Part shown: positions 37,503 through 47,666 of the stretch, in pieces
Position numbering within the stretch: position 1 is the first letter of the stretch
Layout of the letters: each line of letters opens with the position of its first letter
NCBI GenBank assembly: GCA_016699635.1
Contig: CP064983.1
Location: 1,240,001 to 1,304,000 of the forward strand
Length of the DNA: 64,000 nucleotides
Direction: 5' to 3'
Origin: Bacteroidota bacterium
Lineage (GTDB): Bacteria; Bacteroidota; Bacteroidia; AKYH767-A; OLB10
Translations under genes and position numbers: made by a program
Notes under the pieces: generated by a model
Seen by the model: the letters and a program-made list of their open reading frames with translations, nothing else
Databases searched by the model: none
Told to the model about the DNA's origin: nothing

Positions 37503-37573
37503 ATTTATTTATTTTTATTTGCTGATGTAATGTAATTTTAGCCTGCAAAATTAAGCATTTCAACGCCTTGTCT

Positions 37574-38005
37574 ATGGTAAAAACAACATCTAAAGCATCA
37601 ATTGCAATAATTATTTTACTGGCACTTGCTTTACTAACAATAAAAGGCATTAAAAGTTGCCGTTCAACGAATGAAAACACTGAAGTTGCTGCACCTCAAT
37701 GGAAAGACGATGGCCGTAACAAACGCAGCGAATGGCGCTATCAGCCTTTGGAATACACTGCCCATGCAAAGTGTCGCATGCAATGCCGACAAATCAGTGA
37801 AGTAGAGGTTGCTGAAATACTACGCAGCGGAACCATCAACTACAAAAAAAGCAACCTGAATGACAAGCCATGCCCTACTTATGCTATTGAAGGGAATACA
37901 AACGATGGACAGAAAGTACGAATTGTTTTTGCAGCGTGCAAAACAAATACACGTGTAGTTACTACTATTGACATTGGCAAAGAACATGAATGTGATTGTA
38001 AATAG
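37574..38005 (+). CDS. DUF4258 domain protein with N-terminal membrane anchor
   Basis: From ATG 37574 the product is 143 aa. It has an N-terminal hydrophobic segment (SIAIIILLALALLTI) and a DUF4258 domain (TAHAKCRMQCRQISEVEVAEILRSGTINYKKSN, TYAIEGNTNDGQKVRIVFAACKTNTRVVTTIDIG). DUF4258 is a small toxin-like RNase-related fold in many proteins, but the function here is unknown. Four cysteines in HAKCRMQC and HECDCK are notable. The gene stands alone. Confidence 0.78.
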   Translation: MVKTTSKASIAIIILLALALLTIKGIKSCRSTNENTEVAAPQWKDDGRNKRSEWRYQPLEYTAHAKCRMQCRQISEVEVAEILRSGTINYKKSNLNDKPCPTYAIEGNTNDGQKVRIVFAACKTNTRVVTTIDIGKEHECDCK

Positions 38006-38014
38006 ACATTTACC

Positions 38015-40066
38015 TTATCGCACCATTAAAAATTTTCCGTAGAAATAAACTGCTTTTGCCGATTTTAGCGAATAGAAGTAAACTCCGTTTTCAAGTCCCT
38101 GACCAAGCCAGTTGTTGCGATAATCTTTTGTAGTAAAAACTTCACGTCCTTGTACATCATAAACAGTTAAAGCTATGGGGTTACTTAATCCTGAAACTAC
38201 AAAACCATTTTCTTTATCCCATAAAGTTGAAATCTGTGGATTACAATTTTCTGTCACGGCAACTTTTGAATTACAGCTACCATCATTAACATAAAGCGAA
38301 ACGGAATTTACACCTAATCTGGTAATATAGGATGTAATATCAGGTGGTAAACTGTCGTAGTTTTTTCCATCAGTACTAATATAATAAATTGCAGCACCTT
38401 CATAAGGCTGCCATGAAAACTTATTACCTTGGGCAGAAAGAATTAGGCAGTTTAATTGTGGTGCATCCGGTTCGGGCTTATTTATAATACGTGTTGAATC
38501 GGCAACCATACAACCTTCTGATGTTGTAAACAACATTTTGCAAAATCCTTCCTTAGTAACATCAAGCCACGATTGATTATTCTGAAGTGTATCGCCATCA
38601 AATATCCAGGTAAAAATGCCATTATCATTGATTCCGCTCACCAATTTTATCTGACTGTTTACACATCGTTCAACACTATCTGACAATTGTGAAACAGGCA
38701 CATTGAAATAACCGACATGTAGTGTATCAAATGCCATACAATATCCTTCTGACCATGCCTGCACAACAACATTTCCTGTATCGGATGGAATAAAAATATT
38801 AGTATCGGATGCAGAAGGAATATTATTTAAATACCACATTAAGTGCAGACCATTGGTAGAACAACTAATTTCAGGAAAAGAAGATTCTTTACAAATATTT
38901 ATATCATTACCCAGACTTACAGCTACTGCAGGTTTTCTGTTTATAAAAATGGTATCTGTTGCATGACAGATTGAACCTAAATATGCCTGTAAAATATATT
39001 GTCCGGTATCCGTTGGTTGCAAATAAGAAAGATGTTGATTTAACAGAATATTATTGTAATACCAGTTGTAATTTGCTGCCGGTGTTGAAGCTGAATATAA
39101 AACAGGTAAAGTATCATAAGTACATGTCCATAGATCACTTCCTAAGTCAACAGTCATGTTGTTGTAGCTATAAAATTTTGCAATTGTATCATTTACATTC
39201 ACAAAGTTTCCGCATAAGTCGGAGATAGTATTACCATCACTGCCATTTGTGGCAAGCAGATAATAATTGTTGCTTCCGGAAAATGGCTGAGCGAAAAATA
39301 ACTCTGCTTCAGTAATGTAAGGATGTGCAGAATCACAACCAACAAAAGTTATGTTTATCGGTAATTGCAAGTTGCCGGAATCATCTGCTAGAATCAAATC
39401 ACTACCGCTTGTAGTTATGGTACTGCAAAGAACAGGTTCATTAAACTTTACTTTTAAAGATGTTTGTGTACAGGCTAACGTGTCGTTGAATGCTTGTGGT
39501 GGTGTAATATCAAAAATTAATGCTGTTGATGCTGAAAAATCAATGGTATAGCCACTTTGCGATGAGGAGTAGTTGCTGATGTTGCTGAGATAAGATTCAT
39601 TTGCTAAAACAGTTAACACACTTTCTGTCTGTCCACAAGGGCCAAAATTTCCATTGGCACCGGTGACACCATTACAACCGATATTAGCGTCATAATTACA
39701 ACTTACTTCCATAGACGAATCATTGTAAATGTTGCTGCACAATTTTTCTGTGATGTTAAACACTGCCCAATCATAATCATCAGATGCATTTACAGGTGTG
39801 ATAGTAAAACTGATTGTTCCGGCAGAATGTGTTCTGAACAAATACCAGACATCATTTTTCTCGCCAGATGAAAGGCAAGAATATGCAGTATTGATTTCAT
39901 TCGGAATATTTCCTGACCCTGTATATGATGCCGTAGTTGAATAAGTTGTCTGACAAATAGGAATAGCACCAAAGCAATCTTGCTCGGGCATACCCGATAA
40001 ATTGTTTTGTGCCATACAGCAGCAAGACCAAACTATACCAATAAGGAATACTAAAAAGCTTCTCAT
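38015..40066 (-). CDS. Secreted T9SS type A cargo protein with Ig-like repeats
   Basis: The 683-aa protein has a signal peptide (MRSFLVFLIGIVWSCCCMAQ), an N-terminal adhesion-like domain with MPEQDCFGAIPICQTTYSTTASY, several Ig/PKD-like tracts (for example NYNWYYNNILLNQHLSYLQPTDTGQYILQ), and a C-terminal sorting domain with NPIALTVYDVQGREVFTTKDY and GLENGVYFYSLKS, typical of type A T9SS signals. It should be exported across the outer membrane and attached or released. Function as adhesin is inferred. Confidence 0.85.
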   Translation of the reverse strand: MRSFLVFLIGIVWSCCCMAQNNLSGMPEQDCFGAIPICQTTYSTTASYTGSGNIPNEINTAYSCLSSGEKNDVWYLFRTHSAGTISFTITPVNASDDYDWAVFNITEKLCSNIYNDSSMEVSCNYDANIGCNGVTGANGNFGPCGQTESVLTVLANESYLSNISNYSSSQSGYTIDFSASTALIFDITPPQAFNDTLACTQTSLKVKFNEPVLCSTITTSGSDLILADDSGNLQLPINITFVGCDSAHPYITEAELFFAQPFSGSNNYYLLATNGSDGNTISDLCGNFVNVNDTIAKFYSYNNMTVDLGSDLWTCTYDTLPVLYSASTPAANYNWYYNNILLNQHLSYLQPTDTGQYILQAYLGSICHATDTIFINRKPAVAVSLGNDINICKESSFPEISCSTNGLHLMWYLNNIPSASDTNIFIPSDTGNVVVQAWSEGYCMAFDTLHVGYFNVPVSQLSDSVERCVNSQIKLVSGINDNGIFTWIFDGDTLQNNQSWLDVTKEGFCKMLFTTSEGCMVADSTRIINKPEPDAPQLNCLILSAQGNKFSWQPYEGAAIYYISTDGKNYDSLPPDITSYITRLGVNSVSLYVNDGSCNSKVAVTENCNPQISTLWDKENGFVVSGLSNPIALTVYDVQGREVFTTKDYRNNWLGQGLENGVYFYSLKSAKAVYFYGKFLMVR

Positions 40067-40194
40067 CCGAATTAATAATGATACGATATTTCATTCTACA
40101 GGTTGAGAGGATAACTGATAAAATCTTACACCTGAAATTAATTTATTTACTCATGGAAATAGTTATTTTTACTCCCTCGAGTCAAACAAAAACT

Positions 40195-40538
40195 ATGTAC
40201 GAAAATTTTTCGCAGCCCATTCTTCCGTTCAGAAAATTCCGGAACAGACTTTTAAAAAATTTCATGTGGGCTTGTTTAATCCTACTGTTTTCACTCCTTG
40301 CCGGAATGACAGGCTATCACTTTCTGGAAGGATTATCCTGGATAGACTCATTGCTTGACGCCTCAATGATTTTAACAGGAATGGGACCAGTGCATGCACT
40401 TACGAACAATTGCGCTAAAATTTTTGCATCCTTTTATGCATTGTACAGCGGTGTGGCTTTTTAACTGTTATTGCTGTTTTTCTTGCACCGGTTATTCACC
40501 GTTTTATGCATCACTTTCATTTCGATGACGACAATTAA
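40195..40538 (+). CDS. Small membrane protein with channel-like pore loop (frameshifted)
   Basis: From ATG 40195 (MYENFSQPILPFRKF) two membrane segments flank a short segment containing SMILTGMGPVHALT. This layout resembles half of a two-helix potassium-channel module with a P-loop, but the selectivity filter is not a clear TVGYG, so channel function is only a suggestion. The frame breaks at the T5 run 40458-40462; one added T gives GVAFLTVIAVFLAPVIHRFMHHFHF and DDDN, ending at 40538 for a 114-aa protein. An upstream ATG at 40153 is also possible. Confidence 0.55.
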
Positions 40539-40815
40539 ACTTTTTATTCGAAATTTCTTACAGCCTGCTATTAACAGCTATTATTATTTCTTAATGATTT
40601 GTTAAAAAAATCAAACTCATTTTCATTATTACTCATTTCAATTTAGCTGTTGATTCATAATGCTTTGAGTATTTTGAGAGTATAAAATCAAAAAAAATAA
40701 CCTCCTGCTAAAACAATTTTGTTATTTTGTGGTTATATACTGATGTGCTTGGTTAATATAGAAACAATCAATTTTAGTCAAAACCTTTCAAAAGGTGAAA
40801 AAATAACTGAATTCA

Positions 40816-40845
40816 TTGTTTTTTAATATAAATGTAGTACTTTAG
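40816..40845 (+). promoter_or_regulatory. Bacteroidota-type promoter for a candidate small RNA
   Basis: TTG at 40816-40818, a 19-nt spacer and TACTTTAG at 40838-40845 match the consensus in all but one position. The predicted start near 40852 lies only about 60 nt before the terminator hairpin. Confidence 0.55.
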
Positions 40846-40851
40846 CACTGT

Positions 40852-40942
40852 AATTTAGAAACGAGTAACACAAAGATATTTTTTTCATAGGGTTAGTTTT
40901 AGGTTACGAACAGGGAACTCAACGGAGTTCCCTTTCGTTTTT
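40852..40942 (+). ncRNA. Candidate small RNA or leader transcript (~90 nt)
   Basis: The promoter at 40816-40845 and terminator at 40912-40942 bracket about 90 nt with no ORF. The transcript would end upstream of the gene at 40987, so it is either an independent small RNA or a terminated leader (attenuator) of that gene. I do not recognise the family. The start is predicted, not observed. Confidence 0.4.
40912..40942 (+). terminator. Rho-independent terminator
   Basis: A perfect 9-bp stem AGGGAACTC/GAGTTCCCT with a 4-nt loop AACG is followed by TTCGTTTTTA. It is the clearest hairpin in the window and ends no protein-coding gene. Confidence 0.75.
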
Positions 40943-40986
40943 ATATAACTGTGTTATTTTAAAAATGAAACTTTATTTTTGAGGTG

Positions 40987-41420
40987 ATGAAAAATACAGT
41001 CTATTTTATTGCCTTGTTTGTTTTTATAAGCATACAGGCATTGTCACAAAAAATAAACCCAACAACAGAAGCCGAATATTTATATGGTTCTGTTGGTTAC
41101 AAAATTCAACTCAACAATAAACTACCTACCAAGGAAGGTTACACATTGCGTGATTTTAAACCTGTAGTAGAAGAATACGCCAGGTTGAATTTAAAGGTAT
41201 TTATCGTAAAGGTGAAAACAAACCATGCGGCATAATTATGATTTATACCAAGCTGCGAAATTCGCCACAGTATTATTGTATTCCTACAGATGATGCCGAT
41301 GTAACATTGTGGCAGAAATTTAATGCAAGTCTTTTAGACGATTCTGAAAACCAGCAACCGCAACTACAGTTTTTTGCCTACTGTATTGCATTTCTTGCTT
41401 CACAAACCCAACAACAATGA
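40987..41420 (+). CDS. Secreted protein of unknown function (frameshifted)
   Basis: Two frames form one 144-aa protein. The first gives a signal peptide (MKNTVYFIALFVFISIQALSQ) and TEAEYLYGSVGYKIQLNNKLPTKEGY. Near TT 41185-41186 the frame is lost; one added T gives EYARFEFKGIYRKGENKPCGIIMIYTKLRN and continues to ASQTQQQ. No known family is recognised. ATG 40987 is used. It overlaps kdsB by 4 nt (ATGA), so the two are coupled. Confidence 0.65.
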
Positions 41421-42172
41421 CGCTGAAAGTATTGGCAGTTATTCCTGCACGTTTTGCATCTACCCGTTTTCCGGGAAAGCCACTTGCATTGATAAAAGGA
41501 AAAACAATGTTGCAGCGTGTGTATGAACAAGCAAAAAAAGCAACTGCCGTTAATCAGATTATCATTGCAACAGATCACGATGACATTGCTAACCTTGCAA
41601 CACAGTTTGGTGCAGAGGTGATGATGACAAGACAAGACCATGCATCCGGCACTGACCGTATTGCCGAAGTTGTCAGCAGGCTGACAACAACATTTGATGT
41701 AATTGTAAATATACAGGGCGATGAACCTTTTATTTTGCCTGCACAAATAAATCAGCTTGCAGAAGCATTCAGCGACAGCAGTATTGATATTGCCACAATG
41801 ATAAAGCCTGTTTCATGTGTGCAGGAATATGAAAGTCCTGATGTGGTAAAAGCAGTTATTGCCGAAAATGGAAATGCTCTTTATTTTAGTCGCTGGCCAA
41901 TACCTTTTTTCAGAAAAGAAAAAAACGAACAAAAAATTATTGATACTGCATACAAACATCTTGGCATGTATGCCTATCGGTCTTCGGTAATAAAAACCAT
42001 TGCAGCATTGCCTGTATCGGTGTTGGAAGAAGCAGAGCAGCTTGAACAACTTCGCTGGTTGCAGAATGGATATACAATTCGAACCATTATTACAGATGCA
42101 GAAACTATTGCTGTGGACTCACCTGCTGATTTAGTGAAAGCAGAAAATTATCTTGACAGAAAAACAAACTGA
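41417..42172 (+). CDS. kdsB: 3-deoxy-manno-octulosonate cytidylyltransferase
   Basis: The 251-aa enzyme activates Kdo with CTP for lipopolysaccharide synthesis. Evidence: AVIPARFASTRFPGKPLALIKGKTM, ATDHDDIA, GAEVMMTRQDHASGTDRIAEVV, NIQGDEPFI, YFSRWPIPFF and YKHLGMYAYR. Length is normal. Translation is coupled to the upstream secreted protein. Confidence 0.95.
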   Translation: MTLKVLAVIPARFASTRFPGKPLALIKGKTMLQRVYEQAKKATAVNQIIIATDHDDIANLATQFGAEVMMTRQDHASGTDRIAEVVSRLTTTFDVIVNIQGDEPFILPAQINQLAEAFSDSSIDIATMIKPVSCVQEYESPDVVKAVIAENGNALYFSRWPIPFFRKEKNEQKIIDTAYKHLGMYAYRSSVIKTIAALPVSVLEEAEQLEQLRWLQNGYTIRTIITDAETIAVDSPADLVKAENYLDRKTN

Positions 42173-42225
42173 ATGTTTTTTCAATACACTACTTTAGTAC
42201 ACTGAAATTTATAATCAATAATACA

Positions 42226-44270
42226 ATGAGAAAATCAATCTTGTTAGCAGGCCTTCTGACTTTAGCATCAGCAGGGTTTGCACAAAACAAACTAACTCCG
42301 GAACTACTTTGGAAATTAGGTCGTGTAGGTGATGCAGTTCTTTCACCTGACGGAAAAACAGTTGCTTACACTGTCAGAAATTTTAATCTGTCGGAAAACA
42401 AAGGCAATACTGATATGTACACTATTGCTGTGACAGGTGGCGAACCAAAGCTTATTGCAGGGAGTTCCGACAATGAATCATCACCTGCATGGAGTGCTGA
42501 CAGTAAAAAAATATATTTCTTAAACGATAAAGGTGGTGCAAATAATTTGTGGTGCATGAACAGCGATGGTAGCGGTGCCAAACAAATCACCTCTACAACA
42601 GATGATATTTCTTGTTTCGGTATTTCAAAAGCCGGTAACAGAATATGGATGGCTAAAGAAGTAAAAGTTGACAAAACTACTCAGGATCTTTACCCCGATT
42701 TACCAAAAGCCACAGGAAAAATTTATGACGACCTGATGTATCGCCACTGGACAGAATGGGAAGATGGCTCCTACTCGCATGTTTTTATTGCTGATTTTAA
42801 AAATGATGCTGTTGGCGAACTTAAAGACATACAAAAAGGCGAACGCTTTGACACGCCTATGAAACCTAATGGCGGTGGTGAGCAGATAGCCTGGAGCCCT
42901 GATGGAAATAAGATTGCTTACACCTGCAAAAAATTGGCAGGTAAAGATTATGCCGTAAGTACAAATTCTGATATTTATCTTTATGATGTAGCTTCAGGAA
43001 AAACAGAAAATATTTCTGCATCAAACGAAGGTTATGATATGTCGCCTGCATTTTCGCCTGAAGGCAGCAGAATGATGTGGCTAAGTATGCAAACACCAAC
43101 TTACGAAGCCGATCGAAACAGAATAATGATTTATGATTTTGCAACAAAAAAAACTATGGAGGCCACTGCCGGATTTGACCATACGGTTGACGGAGCAAAA
43201 TGGGCACCTGACGGACATAGAATTTATTTTATCAGTGGCATCAATGCAACAGATCAGCTATGGGTGTATGACGGACGTTTGCGCAGCTACCCGCCTATCC
43301 GACAAATAACTTCTGACATTGGTGACTACACTTCTTTTTCTGTTTCAGACAATAAAAGCGACCCAACTATAATTGCAACCATGATGTCTATTTCTGCACC
43401 TACAGAAATATTTCGCATTGATGTAAAGACAGGAGCTTCAAAACAAATTACAAACACCAATAAAAATGTGTTGAGTACAGTTAAGATGGGTAAGGTAGAA
43501 AAACGAATGATAAAAGCTACTGACGGAAAAGATATTCTGACCTGGGTAATTTATCCGCCCGACTTTGATGCATCAAAAAAATATCCGACACTGCTTTATT
43601 GTCAAGGTGGGCCTCAAAGCACTGTATCACAATTTTTCAGCTATCGTTGGAATTTTCAGTTGATGGCTGCAAATGGCTATATTATTGTTGCACCAAACAG
43701 AAGAGGTCTGCCATCATTCGGTACAGCATGGAACCGCGAAATTTCCGGTGACTGGGGTGGACAATGTATGCGCGACTACCTGTCTGCCATTGACGAAGTA
43801 AGCAAAGAGCCTTTTGTAAATAAAGATAAATTAGGTGCCGTGGGTGCAAGCTTTGGTGGCTATAGTGTTTACTGGCTTGCCGGACATCATCAGAAACGTT
43901 TTAAAGCATTTATCTCGCATTGCGGAGTATATAATCTCGAAAGCATGTATGGAACAACAGAAGAAGTGTGGTTTCCTGATTTTGATTTAGGATACCCATT
44001 CTGGCAATCACCAAAACCTAAATCATATACACAGTTTTCGCCTGTTGACTTTGTACAGAATTGGGATACACCAATTCTTGTTATTCATAACGAAAAGATT
44101 TCAGAGTACCGTTGAGTCAGGGCATGGAAGCATTTTCCGGGAGACGACTACAAAATATTCCTGCACGATTTTTATATTTCCCTGACGAAGGACATTGGGT
44201 TAACAAACCACAAAACAGTGTTATGTGGCAGCGTGTATTTTTCGATTGGTTGGATAGATATTTGAAGTAA
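42226..44270 (+). CDS. S9-family serine peptidase (frameshifted near 3' end)
   Basis: The repaired 681-aa protein has a signal peptide (MRKSILLAGLLTLASAGFAQ), an N-terminal WD40/TolB-like propeller (APAWSADSKKIYFL-type repeats), and an alpha/beta hydrolase domain with QGGPQSTVSQFFSYRWNFQLMAANGY and the catalytic serine in GASFGGYS. The frame breaks at the A4 run 44093-44096 after VIHNEK; one added A restores DFRVPLSQGMEAF and FLYFPDEGHWVN, which carries the catalytic histidine. The last 56 residues depend on this repair. It resembles dipeptidyl/acylaminoacyl peptidases. The propeller probably restricts substrates to short peptides. Confidence 0.88.
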
Positions 44271-44271
44271 T

Positions 44272-44298
44272 AAAAAAGCGGGACAAGCCCGCTTTTTT
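44272..44298 (+). terminator. Rho-independent terminator of the S9 peptidase gene
   Basis: The stem GCGGG/CCCGC (extended by A6/T6) with an ACAAG loop is followed by TTTTTT. It begins 2 nt after the repaired stop of the S9 peptidase gene, which independently supports that stop. Confidence 0.85.
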
Positions 44299-44389
44299 GT
44301 TTTGCATTGGAGAGTTTAGAAATCTTTATAGCTATATATTTTGTCTTACATTATTAATCAACTCCTTTTCAGATTCAATCAACTCAACT

Positions 44390-46204
44390 TCATTTCAACA
44401 GTAATTTTTCCATCAACTTTGTTTTTCCGGATTGCAAGCACAACTGATACATACCTCTTGCAAAAGAATGTGTGTTGATGTTGAAAGTATTTCGGCCTTT
44501 TAAAAGTTGAATCTGTTGCTGCTCTATTATACGACCGGAAATATCGGTAAGCACAATTTTACCCTCATTAGCTACCGGTGAGTTAATAGCAATAGTAACT
44601 TTATCAGAAGCCGGATTGGGAATAATGTCCCAGGAAAATAAATTTTCTGTTTCAGCAATAGATGTTTGTGTTACCTGCATTAATCTTGAACTGATATTAC
44701 AACCAGTTGTGTTACTTATTTGACATGAATACAAGCCCGGAACCGTAACTATATAAAAAGAATTGGTTGCTCCCGGAATGAGATTACCACCATTATACCA
44801 TTGATATGAAATAGCACCCGGATAGTTTACATACAGTGTATCGTTTGACTGTATAATTGATGGGCCTGCAACAGTAATTTTAGCCGTTACATAGGCATGA
44901 GCAGGTACAGGACAAAAGTTATCTGATGCATCAAAAACAAAATAGTATGTATTTTCCGGATTGTTATTGCATGTATTGAGGTTGATTAATGTACAATTCG
45001 GCACCCATTGAAAATTAACGGAATTTACTATTGGTGATGATGATGGTAAAGTCTTGTTTAGTGTTGCACATGGTGGAGATGGACAACCTGCAGTATCAAT
45101 AGTAAAGTTGGTACCAAAATATGAACCGCTTGCATTGATGGTTATAAATTGAGTAGGAAAAGCACCCATGTTTTGTTGAATATCCGTAAAATGCAACGAG
45201 AATCTAACAGTGTCGCCTGCAGTTACAACTGTATCAGAAGCAGTACCTGAATTAAACGGTAAGTTATATACAGGCGGCAGATTTATTGCAGGAGGCCCCG
45301 GTTGTACATAGCAGTTGTTAGTTAAGACAAAGGCACAGTCTCTAAAAATTTCAGCAATTTTTTTTCCGCAGCGATAAGCAGAAACTTTTATACAACTCCC
45401 AAAACTTCCTATTGTTGCACTTGCAGTGTCAACAAAAAAACTCAATTCGCCTGAATGACTATCTAATACTGGGTTGCCGGGAATTTGATTTAATCGTGTG
45501 TATGGTGGAGGATTAAATGAAATGGTAATACTAGGAGCATTAAAGGCTGCAGGTGGAGTAAAGGTGGGTTGTTCTAAACAGTAAGCCCATTCGTAAACCA
45601 AAGAATCTCCATCTGCGTCAATGGCATTTGGATTATAAGTAAATGGGTAACCAATACAAGTAAAAGCATAAGGTCGTTCTGCAAAAAAAGGTGATGAATC
45701 AAAGCATGGCGCAGAACTCAAATTGTTATAAGAATAAATGGTGGCACGTATCGTAAAACCTTGTCCACCACCACCTAAATTATTTAATGGTTGTCTGCAG
45801 CAATCATCATAAGCAATCACCCATCCTGTAGCAGGAGGGGGTATTCCAACAAGAAAAATCGGGTCGGTTTTCATTATACATTCAATTACAGCACCTGGTT
45901 GTGGATTGTTGCAGTCAAAACCACAACTTGTTGGTGTTAAATCGTTATAAACCGTATATGCAGGGTTAATAGGTATGGAAGTAATATTAGGGTTTCCATA
46001 AACATCTAATGCTGCAGGAGGACTAAATGGAAATCCCATACAATCGCGATATATTTTGAGTGTAAATTGATATTTACCGGTCCCAAGACATTTCCATGTG
46101 ATTTCCCCACCGAATAAATGCGTTGCCTGTGTTGAATAACTCATCAAGATTATAGCTAATAAAGCTATAACAACTTTCCGAAGGTAATAGATGTTTGTTT
46201 TCAT
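44390..46204 (-). CDS. Secreted T9SS cargo protein with Ig-like repeats
   Basis: The 604-aa product starts with a basic, hydrophobic signal peptide (KVVIALLAIILMSYSTQATHLFGGE). The N-terminal segment TWKCLGTGKYQFTLKIYRDCMG is typical of large Bacteroidota surface proteins with PKD/Ig-like domains, and many cysteines are present. The C terminus has ENLFSWDIIPNPASDKVTIAINSPVANEGKIVLTDISGRI and SFARGMYQLCLQSG, a type A T9SS sorting signal. Its likely role is surface adhesion or matrix structure. Confidence 0.82.
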   Translation of the reverse strand: MKTNIYYLRKVVIALLAIILMSYSTQATHLFGGEITWKCLGTGKYQFTLKIYRDCMGFPFSPPAALDVYGNPNITSIPINPAYTVYNDLTPTSCGFDCNNPQPGAVIECIMKTDPIFLVGIPPPATGWVIAYDDCCRQPLNNLGGGGQGFTIRATIYSYNNLSSAPCFDSSPFFAERPYAFTCIGYPFTYNPNAIDADGDSLVYEWAYCLEQPTFTPPAAFNAPSITISFNPPPYTRLNQIPGNPVLDSHSGELSFFVDTASATIGSFGSCIKVSAYRCGKKIAEIFRDCAFVLTNNCYVQPGPPAINLPPVYNLPFNSGTASDTVVTAGDTVRFSLHFTDIQQNMGAFPTQFITINASGSYFGTNFTIDTAGCPSPPCATLNKTLPSSSPIVNSVNFQWVPNCTLINLNTCNNNPENTYYFVFDASDNFCPVPAHAYVTAKITVAGPSIIQSNDTLYVNYPGAISYQWYNGGNLIPGATNSFYIVTVPGLYSCQISNTTGCNISSRLMQVTQTSIAETENLFSWDIIPNPASDKVTIAINSPVANEGKIVLTDISGRIIEQQQIQLLKGRNTFNINTHSFARGMYQLCLQSGKTKLMEKLLLK

Positions 46205-46224
46205 GATACATATATTTGTTAGTA

Positions 46225-46254
46225 CAAATATAACAGAATTTAATTAAAAAACAA
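46225..46254 (-). promoter_or_regulatory. Bacteroidota-type promoter of the secreted protein gene
   Basis: On the minus strand TTG at 46252-46254, a 19-nt spacer and TATATTTG (46225-46232) are a full match to the consensus. The gap to the ATG at 46204 is 20 nt. Confidence 0.6.
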
Positions 46255-46321
46255 TTTAATTAAATATTTCTTTCAAAATAGCAGAAAGATAGCTCAATGG
46301 TAGAATTTTAATTTCAGAAAA

Positions 46322-47651
46322 CTACTTAATAAAAGCCCGCCAGATATCGTTTCCGATTACGAAGACCATTAATGAGAGGAGTAACACCATTCCAACAACC
46401 TGAGTTTTTTCCATAAAGGCATCACTGAATTTTCTGCGTGTGACAGATTCAATGAGCAGAAATAAAACATGCCCACCATCGAGTGCAGGAATTGGAAGTA
46501 TATTCATAAAAGCAAGAATCATAGAGAGTAATCCGGTAAGTACCCAAAAATGTGGCCAGTCCCAGGTGCCGCCATATATTTTTGCAATACCAATAGGCCC
46601 CTGAACAGATTCCTGAAATTTTTCTTCTCCTTTAAAAAGTTTCTTAAAGCCTTTTGCATTACTCACTAATGTTTCAAATGCATCTGAGGTACCAAATGCA
46701 AATGCCGATGCCAATGTGTAAGGAGTTTTAACATAATCCGCAGGAACAACAACATCACCATTATATCGTACGCCAATTGTTCCTTTAGAACTTATGTTTA
46801 CCGTAATGTCCATTGGTTTACCGGCACGAATAATTGAGAGCAATGCAGTTTCACCTTTTTTATCGGCAAAGTAACGCTGCATAAAATCTTCACCGGTAAT
46901 TTTTTGCTTATCAACTTCTGTAATGATGTCATCGTTTTCTACTCCTGCTTTAAAAGCATTTTCGCCAACAACAACTTCTTTAACAACATAGGTCAGATGT
47001 CCTGCTCCAAGAAAAAGGGAACGTGCATTAGGTCCTGTTTTTTTATAAAAATCGTCTGGCACTTCAATTTCTACTTTTTCACCATTTCTTATAACAGTTA
47101 ATGTAGCACCAAACAATACGCGTGTTGAAAGCAGGTCATCAAAACGATCGAAAGATTTACCATCAATAGCAACAACTTTATCACCTGTGCGCAAGCCAAT
47201 TTCTTCTCCCAGCTTATAAGCAACTATGCCATGTGTAACAGCATCGTTTTTCAGATAGCTGCCTTTGTAGTGCAACAAACTCATTGAAAAAATTGCTATA
47301 CCAAGAATGACATTCATTACAACACCTGCAACCATTACAATTAATCTTTGCCATGCAGGTTTACTTGAATTCCCATGGTTGTGCCGGCTGTGCTAATTGA
47401 TCTTTATCCATGCTTTCATCAACCATACCTGCAATTTTTACATAGCCGCCAAAAGGAAGCCATCCTATACCATACTCACAGTCGCCTTTTTTAAAGCTAA
47501 ACAATTTTATTCCCCATGCATCAAAAAACAGGTAGAATTTTTCGACCTTGATACCAAACATTCTTGCGGCAAGAAAATGTCCTAGCTCATGCAGGGTTAC
47601 CAATATTGAGAGTACCAGTATCAACTGAGCTGCCATAATCAATCCACTCAT
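46322..47651 (-). CDS. rseP: RIP-family zinc metalloprotease RseP (frameshifted)
   Basis: The first frame gives the membrane-embedded catalytic HELGH (TLHELGHFLAARMFGIKV) and EYGIGWLPFGGYVKIAGMVDES. The second gives VVMNVILGIAIFSMSLLHY, a PDZ domain and ALDGGHVLFLL. The joint near 47358-47368 shows either two missing bases (normal sequence P-W-E-F-R-S-K-P-A-W-Q-R) or one extra; the actual bases continue as SKPAWQRLIVMVAGVVMN. Repaired length is about 443 aa. RseP performs intramembrane cleavage of anti-sigma factors. It follows dxr by 15 nt on the same strand. Confidence 0.9.
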
Positions 47652-47666
47652 CAGATTTTAAAAATT

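Larger units (their letters stand above)
40539..40986. other. Gene-free gap holding a candidate small RNA
   Basis: This 448-nt AT-rich gap has no ORF I can support. It contains a complete Bacteroidota promoter (40816-40845) and an intrinsic terminator (40912-40942), described separately. The left part (40540-40800) shows nothing further. Confidence 0.6.

Noticed and set aside
38015..46204. T9SS machinery genes
   Set aside because: The proteins with C-terminal sorting signals are cargo. No gldK-N, sprA or porV-like gene was found in the window.
47361..47372. EcoRI site at the rseP frame break as a cloning junction
   Set aside because: GAATTC occurs here by chance at about one per few kb, and protein homology continues smoothly across the site.
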